The notes beneath the pieces are model-generated. The model searched no databases. It was not told the DNA's origin and saw nothing but the letters and a program-made list of their open reading frames with translations. The position numbers were made by a program, and so were the translations under genes. DNA of 64,000 nucleotides from Prostheceraeus crozeri (lineage: Eukaryota; Platyhelminthes; Polycladida; Euryleptidae), in assembly GCA_907163375.1 (NCBI GenBank), contig CAJQUW010014344.1, positions 80,066 to 144,065 on the forward strand, in the 5' to 3' direction. This document shows, one piece after another, positions 58,365 to 64,000 of the stretch (position 1 is its first letter; every line of letters starts with the position of its first letter).

Positions 58365-59105
58365 ATTCTAATTAAAAGTTGTTCCTTTCTATATGAAAAT
58401 GTTCTATTCAGTTTAAAGCCTGTCCCAGTCAATTTCAAACATTCAGTTAAGAACGAGCTCTATTCTACTACAAAAACAAAATGACATTGAAATAATCAAT
58501 GATATCGTAAAATTCCATGATATACTTATGTACAACATGAAATCTGATGAATAAAATAATACGGATATTCCTTATAAGAGGATCATAAAAAAAACAATTA
58601 AACATATTATTTTAAAAGTGTTCATCAATTCACCAATGTAACACCGTATTGTAAGTCTTCGGAGCGGAGCGTTGACAGCCACATTCGATAACTACATCAT
58701 CACATTATGGGATAAAATGAGTCATTCTTAGAAATCGAACAATAGCGAAAGTAAGAATGTTCAGATCGGTTTAGAGCGCCATCATCCCATGCATCATACA
58801 CGCACACACTTTTTGAGTGCGCTATCCACACGTTTTTATGCTAAGATACTCGATCGCTCCGTGTGTTTGGTAAGAATAGCAGCAAATAATAATAAGTGCT
58901 GAGTTAGTTAGTCTATTTCATTTGGTAAAGTTTCTCGAAGTATACGACGATGTTGTGGATAAGAGAGACTTGCAATACGGGATTTAGTTACATTGGTGAG
59001 TTGGTGACTGTCATGTTGTTTTGTAGTAGAATAGAACTCGTTCTTAACTGAATGTTTTAAATAGAATGGAACAGATTTTAAATGGAATGATCGCTAAAAC
59101 AAAGC
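58365..59105. repeat. inverted repeat pair, 740 bases across
   Basis: AACATTCAGTTAAGAACGAG, then CTCTATTCTACTACAAAAAC (58438-58480), pairs with the reverse complement of 59011-59058 at about 90%. Weaker matching continues outward (TTCCATTCTAATTAAAAG against CATTCCATTTAAAATC). It is possibly a TIR element with eroded ends; no ORF. Confidence 0.6.
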
Positions 59106-60098
59106 GAAAAATCGGATTTCTTTGGTTGAAGCTACAGAAATTTAACTTTTTTCGCTTTTGGGACATTGTTTGACTGTCGCTTCTCGCCCACCATTGTGAC
59201 TTTGGAAGAAATCAAGTTGATTAAGTTTATATTAGCTCGATATATTTCAATAGCTCAGTACTATATTATCTTCAGGAGCAATAGATTACGAAAGATTCAA
59301 GGTGTAAAAAGAGATCAGAGACCGCATCAATGAAGTTAGCACTTGCTAGGGGTAGCGCTAGGCTTTGCTTTCTGAATTACCGTCACTGTTTCGTTTAGAA
59401 TATCCGGAGGGGAGGAGGGCAGCCCCCTCCCGACGAAGCGGTGGTCAAATATCAATGATTGATGTATTCATTAGCGGAAATCTCAATTGAATATCATTAT
59501 TGGTATCTGACTATATACGGCTGTAAGCGTAACTTATCTGTATAGCAACAAAATATGAATATTTTTTTAAATTTATATCTGCATGGTTAGAGCAATAAAT
59601 TCATTTTCTAAAATGAAATGTCGCAGCTGCTGATTGTAGCCCGTCACAAATTTGATCGAATATTTGGAACTCATTATTAAATATAAAACCAGTGTAAATC
59701 ACAGTGCGGCCAGTGTATATAAACCAGCATACTTATCAATGCAAATACCATGACAACTAGGATTTTGATCAATGAAATCTTTGTTACCTGTAACCGTTGA
59801 TTAATCGAAATTCAAATCGCACAATATCATCGATGCCATGAGGAAGGGATGGAATATTGTGAATAGAAGTGGCTCTGGATGTAGGCCAACGGTGCATCGA
59901 GATGGGGAAATTATAAAGTACTTTTATCCTCATCTGTTGTCGAGGCACACTGTCTCCAAAAACCCTACTTTGAGACTTCTGGATATTGTCTTAGTACTCG
60001 CCCATACTGTTTAATTCATCTGTTCGGTTATCCTTCAGTAATTGATTCTAATTAATATTCAAAGTTGAAGCCGTATAAGAAGAAAATATTCCACTTAC
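59106..60098. other. intronic DNA, unannotated
   Basis: It lies within the intron between the microexon and the 57392-57517 exon. No gene or repeat is recognised. A GC-rich patch (GGAGGGGAGGAGGGCAGCCC, near 59408) stands out. Confidence 0.4.
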
Positions 60099-60119
60099 CC
60101 TCGCCGTAATTGCCTCCTC
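60099..60119 (-). CDS. acidic-tail gene, 21-base microexon
   Basis: On the minus strand TTATTCTTGCAG is followed by GAGGAGGCAATTACGGCGAG G and then GTAAGTGG, giving seven codons, EEAITAR. It is flanked by a good polypyrimidine/CAG acceptor and a consensus donor, and both borders are phase 0, matching the exons on either side. The residues (EEAITAR) fit the acidic, helical style of the neighbours. Microexons of this kind are often alternatively included in neural transcripts of animals; that is an inference only. Confidence 0.68.
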
Positions 60120-60334
60120 CTGCAAGAATAAACCAGTACTTTGACCAAAGCAAAATAGATGACTGCAATTACATTCAGCAGGGATTATGATGTCTTGAAT
60201 TCAATAAGCCAAAATATAGCAAAGGTAAAAATAACGAAGACAAAATGATAAGAATAGACAACACGGTGGACATGTCATAGAATAATACTGAGCAGATCTT
60301 GACTAGATTTGTTGAACTCTAAATGTTTTGGGTG

Positions 60335-60897
60335 TAGTGATGTGGAGTGGATATTAAAATTTAGCTGGAGCGGAGAGGAATGAAGTTCAAGTGGAGTGGA
60401 GCAGAGTGTAGTTTGGCGTCCTTACCGAACCATATGACTACTTTAGGAACAGCGAAACATGCATCATTATATGTATATAACTCGTCACATGTGATACATG
60501 ACACAGGCGAGATTTCAATACATTGGAACTCAAATACTATGCTTAAGACTGTACCAAAGGAAACATAGCATTGACTGCGGATAGAAAGCGGGTGAGACTG
60601 CGGGTGAGTGTCATGTATGACCTAATTGCACACCTAATTACATGACTGCTTCTTTAAGGTGTAGCGTGAATAAGTGACAGATCACAAGTAGCACTTGCAA
60701 AAAGTGCATTAATATTGCCGGGAGTAGTTGTAGCCTGTAAATAGCACAGCTTGCACATACTATGTCACACTAAGGCCTATGAACAGAGCAGCATTGAACG
60801 AGTAGTGTGCATATGCAGCTGAACTGGTCTCCAAAAGTAAAATCAGCCAGCTTTTAATGGAGCGGAGTTGGTAATTTTATACCGCTCGACATCATTG
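60335..60897. mobile_element. non-autonomous hAT-like element with 8-base target duplication
   Basis: The flanks TTTGGGTG (60327-60334) and TTTGAGTG (60898-60905) agree at 7 of 8 bases. The termini TAGTGATGTGGAGTGG and the reverse complement of the right end, CAATGATGTCGAGCGG, form an imperfect TIR. TGGAGCGGAG/TGGAGTGGAG words repeat just inside both ends, as hAT subterminal motifs do. No transposase. It lies in the intron between the 63492 exon and the microexon. Confidence 0.72.
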
Positions 60898-61766
60898 TTT
60901 GAGTGCAACCTACAAGGCGGTTAGCATTGTTGTGTGCTTGTTCAATAATGATTGATTTATTCTCTGTTTTTCTTCATTTCTCTATTCGAGAATGATATTG
61001 TGAAACTTACTAAATAATGAATCATGACACTCCAATAAATAAAATATCCAATATCAGTAGTTGTCTTTAGGTCCTGTTGAGATGTAAATGTCCTGTGTGA
61101 TTTCTGAGATCGGATAAAATGGCAACTATTCAAGTCTGTGCCCATCCATATTTCATCTGAAGATCCAATGCAATAGACACTTGATTATTCAACTTAGGTA
61201 TTTTGAAAAAGCAGCACGCACCAAATTAGGTAGTAGAATCTAATCGGTATATGTACATGTACAAATTTTGAACGTCTTGAGATGAACATTTGAACGTATA
61301 CGACGAATTCTATGTTCACTTCAATAGGTAGATGTAGTGCCTTAAATACATTAAAATTAACACTAGAATGTCATATCAATAATTTGCAGATTCCACCTGT
61401 GTTGAACTTGTTTTTGATTAAAGATTAACATTCTCTACTGACGATGCGCGTTTACTAGAAGCAAGCGATTAACAAACTGTTTATCGCATGCGGGCAGAAG
61501 AATTCGGCTAATCTGCTTCACACTGTGATTCGTGTATGACAGCAGTTCTTAGAGAAAAAAGCTCAACAACAATTCCACCACATCAAGCATCCGATTTTTA
61601 ACACATTCGAAGTGCTCTTTGATGTGCACTGATATTTCTTTCTGCGACATTACTGCTGCCCATGTAGCGGAACGTAAGGTTAAGGAGAATGGATGGTGGC
61701 TCATCAGTAATTCTACTGAAAATGTTGGATGATCTTGAAGAAGATCGTTGACACCATGGAGTAAGC
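60898..61766. other. intronic DNA, unannotated
   Basis: No gene is recognised. A minus-strand frame at 61549-61815 is open for 88 codons but overlaps the interspersed repeat and has no family features. Confidence 0.4.
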
Positions 61767-62090
61767 ATATTTGGCAGAGTGGTAGCTCCGCATTTATTAA
61801 ATCCCCATCGTGCATACACCTTCGATTTTATTAAATGAGCTCAAGGGAGATATAGTTGAGTAATGTTGCCAAATGTGAAATATGCGAATTGTTGCAGTTT
61901 TGAAGAAATTACCACGGATTTGAATGATGATGATAGTATTGCAGAAGGAATGATGGTATTTTACCGATTCTCAGTGTCATGACAGCCTTGGAGATTTAAT
62001 GTTTGTTAAATCAGCAATTCGATAGGCATGCTCAACATCGAGTATTTTCTTAAGTGCGATCATATCACAGGTGTAAATATGTATAAATAC
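61767..62090 (+). repeat. interspersed repeat, copy 3 of 3
   Basis: TTGGCAGAGTGGTAGCTCCG, CATTTATTAAATCCCC, GATTTTATTAAATGAGCTCA, GGAATGATGGTATTTT and GCGATCATATCACAGG match 21079-21410 throughout. Confidence 0.75.
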
Positions 62091-62534
62091 TCGGTGTTCG
62101 CGTCCTATCACAGAAGATCACAGAAGAAATTTCGACGGGAGTTTATTAAATACTGCCCTTAACACATTACTGCTGTAGTAAGTGCGCCCAGTAGTAATTG
62201 ATAAATGTAGATAGAATATAATTGATTGTGGCATACGAGAGGTATCTGGCCATAGCAATTGGTAGTGAAAAGCATTCCCTACTGTTTTTGTCTACTTGTA
62301 ATTCAAAATAAAAGTATAAGGCAAAACTATTTACACAGACAGACGTTTCGTGACTCTGTCACAGCCTCAGTGCTAATAAAATCAGAAATGAGAATAGAAT
62401 GGAGCAGACAAAGCACTTATCAGCATTCATCGCAATTCACACTATTAATCAATGATTATTCCTTTCATATTGTGCTTGCAAAAAGAAGTATTTGTAACGA
62501 ATATAGGCGTGCTAATAAAGATAGCACGTCATCA

Positions 62535-63220
62535 GCCGTTTGTTCTCCACTTCTGAAGATAGGCCTCGCCATGGATCCTCCAAGTTTTCGTGTCTTCTGC
62601 CTTCCTTCCCCAGTCGCCACCGTTCCAGAAGTCATCTATATCTTCTCTCCATCTCATGGGTGGTCTTCCTTTGCGTCTTTTCCATTCCATAGGGCACCAA
62701 TTAGTGATGTTGTAAGTCCACCTATTGTCCTTCATTCCTGATATATGTCCAGCCCACGCCACTTCCATTTCGCCTTCTTGATGGATATGAGCAAGTCTAT
62801 TAGGCCCGTCTGCTGTCTTACCCATGCATTTGTTTTTCTGTCTTCCCATCTAATGTTTTCCATGCTTCTTTTCATCTCGTGCTGAGCTGCTGCTATCTTT
62901 CCCTCCATCCTTTTATTTAGTGTCCATGTTTCAGCGGCGTATGTCATGCAGGGCATCACACAACCTTCGAAGAGCTTCTTCTTCAATTTCCTAGGAGCTC
63001 TACTCTTTAATATACACACGATTTTATATTTAATTTCATCATCCTGGTTTTTCATATTCAGGGATAATTTCTGTCCCAGATAGCTATACTTTTCGCATTC
63101 ATTGATTAGTTCATTATCCATTCATATTTGCTGCTGTTGACATCTCGCTCCGAACATGACTTTCGTTTTCTTTTTGTTCACTTTTAGACAGTGCCGATAA
63201 AAGTAGTATTTAATGAAACC
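62535..63220 (-). mobile_element. LINE 3' fragment (RTE-type), minus strand
   Basis: Minus strand: KKKTKVMFGARCQQQQI, a TGA, then MDNELINECEKYSYLGQKLS, KSRAPRKLKKKLFEGCVMPC, MTYAAETWTLNKRMEGKIAA and MKRSMENIRWEDRKTNAWVR. After a frame change come MEVAWAGHISGMKDNRWTYN, WKRRKGRPPMRWREDID and GEAYLQKW. This is the post-RT region of RTE-like LINEs. The 5' part is truncated near 63220. It sits in the intron upstream of the microexon, in sense orientation with the host gene. Confidence 0.85.
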
Positions 63221-63491
63221 CCAACGAAATTTCACACATATCTTACTGCGCACCTCAAGTTCGTCATCTGTATCTCGGGGGCGATTTTTTCAATCCGATC
63301 TCCCTCGGGTCAGTTTCCCAACCTCCCTCACTTCTCAGCAGTCCTTCAAACTGTAACTTAACTGCTGGTTTTACGATATATTGTTCTGGAAATTACTAAA
63401 CAAAATTGATGAAAAACGTGATATCTGTGAAAACAACACGTATGCTATTTGATTCTATCAATCGGTAAGCAAAACATTAAATTCAACTTAC

Positions 63492-63616
63492 CTCTATGGT
63501 TTCTGCTACTTGCTGATCTATAGGAACATCCACTGCCGTCGCATTTGTCTCAATCAACTCCTCAGCTCCCTGCGTAAGAACATTTTCTCCTTTGGCATGG
63601 AAAACGCCATTCCGAC
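63492..63616 (-). CDS. acidic-tail gene, first visible exon
   Basis: The acceptor CTTTAATTTCTCAG and donor GAG|GTAAGTTG (minus strand) bracket 125 bases. The first two bases complete a codon begun in an exon beyond the window. Then 41 codons read RNGVFHAKGENVLTQGAEEL, IETNATAVDVPIDQQVAETI, E and end in phase 0. With the exons at 60099, 57392 and 53937 the visible C-terminus is about 146 residues. It is strongly acidic, rich in Thr and Ala, without Cys, predicted partly disordered and partly helical, and without a signal peptide or membrane span. Introns are 3.3, 2.6 and 3.4 kb. The family cannot be named from this tail; it could belong to a cytoskeletal, nuclear or membrane-protein cytoplasmic tail. 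Support rests on consistent splice sites, phases and composition. Confidence 0.72.
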
Positions 63617-64000
63617 CTGAGAAATTAAAGTTTAAATATTTCACTTGATTGTGTTTGTCTCTAACAAGCAAAGCTAGTCCAGGAGTTAGCACGAGTTTGT
63701 ACAAAATGAAAATTCCACATAACATTGTGACTAAATTTTAAATCGGCATAACTTTCTAATTATTCAACAGAAATTAACAAATAAGGTCTCATTTTGAAGC
63801 CCATACACATCTTTATAACCATAATCAACATGGCAATGATTGCATTTTAGGATGAGAGCATTATGTTCATGCAAAGCAGAAGAGCTCTAAAGCCAAGAAA
63901 CTAGATGAAAAGACAGCGACTGAATGGAAAAGAAGCCAATTTCCGATTCTTCACTTAAAATAATCATCATCAAGTCTTTCTGATGCAGATGATCACACAA
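63617..64000. other. intron of the acidic-tail gene, upstream part
   Basis: Nothing coding is seen between the acceptor at 63617 and the window edge. The upstream exons lie beyond. Confidence 0.45.

Noticed and set aside
61767-61800. tRNA-like A box (TTGGCAGAGTGGTAGCTC) at the start of an interspersed repeat copy
   Set aside because: The only B-box-like text (TTAAATCCC) is about 20 bases on, too close for a pol III promoter, and the other copies do not keep the A-box match. No cloverleaf could be drawn.
61549-61815. 88-codon minus-strand frame
   Set aside because: It overlaps the interspersed repeat at 61767 and shows no family features or exon borders.
1-64000. CRISPR array, operon or prokaryotic origin
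   Set aside because: No regularly spaced short repeats were seen. Introns, LINEs, mariner and Penelope elements show an animal nuclear genome.

Overview
The window looks like a piece of nuclear genome from an AT-rich, repeat-laden invertebrate animal. Genes are split by introns with GT-AG borders, and most of the DNA is old or young transposable elements: Tc1/mariner, hAT, piggyBac-like, Penelope-like (PLE), several LINE groups and one Ty3/gypsy element. The palindrome TAGGCCTA and near variants recur, which I loosely associate with echinoderm or hemichordate genomes, but nothing here fixes the phylum.

Three host genes can be supported. (1) A plus-strand arrestin-domain gene has its N-domain exon at 11205-11872 and its C-domain exon at 21940-22591. 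They are joined across a 10,067-base intron in matching phase. (2) A minus-strand PAN/apple-like secreted protein lies in one coding exon at 41805-42356. (3) A minus-strand gene of unknown family contributes four in-phase coding exons (63492-63616, 60099-60119, 57392-57517, 53937-54107). They encode a very acidic C-terminal tail and include a 21-base microexon; the gene continues off the right edge. A further reading frame, open at the left edge (2-484), is the C-terminal part of a conserved animal protein that I know only as a repeat-associated family.

Layout. 0-11 kb: edge ORF, a small inverted-repeat element, an almost complete Tc1 copy, and two Penelope zones in which a minus-strand endonuclease piece sits just upstream of a plus-strand RT piece. 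11-23 kb: arrestin gene, its intron holding inverted palindromic repeats, two LINE pieces and a decayed mariner. 23-29 kb: nested block of a minus-strand Penelope split by a TTAA-flanked piggyBac-type MITE and abutted by a gypsy element. 29-40 kb: LINE graveyard, including an element whose first ORF carries a PHD-like finger, a coiled coil and a CCHC knuckle, plus a second TTAA-type MITE and an internally deleted mariner. 40-45 kb: PAN gene between copies of a hairpin-bearing repeat. 45-51 kb: a hAT copy with a perfect 8-base target duplication, a 1.2-kb giant inverted repeat, a mariner, and a second large inverted repeat with a MITE nested in one arm and the matching empty site in the other. 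52-64 kb: introns and exons of the acidic-tail gene, with hAT remnants, small TIR elements and an RTE-type LINE tail.

No CRISPR, rRNA or convincing tRNA gene was seen. The genes are not functionally linked to one another. The main theme is a host locus crowded by nested, palindrome-forming mobile DNA.
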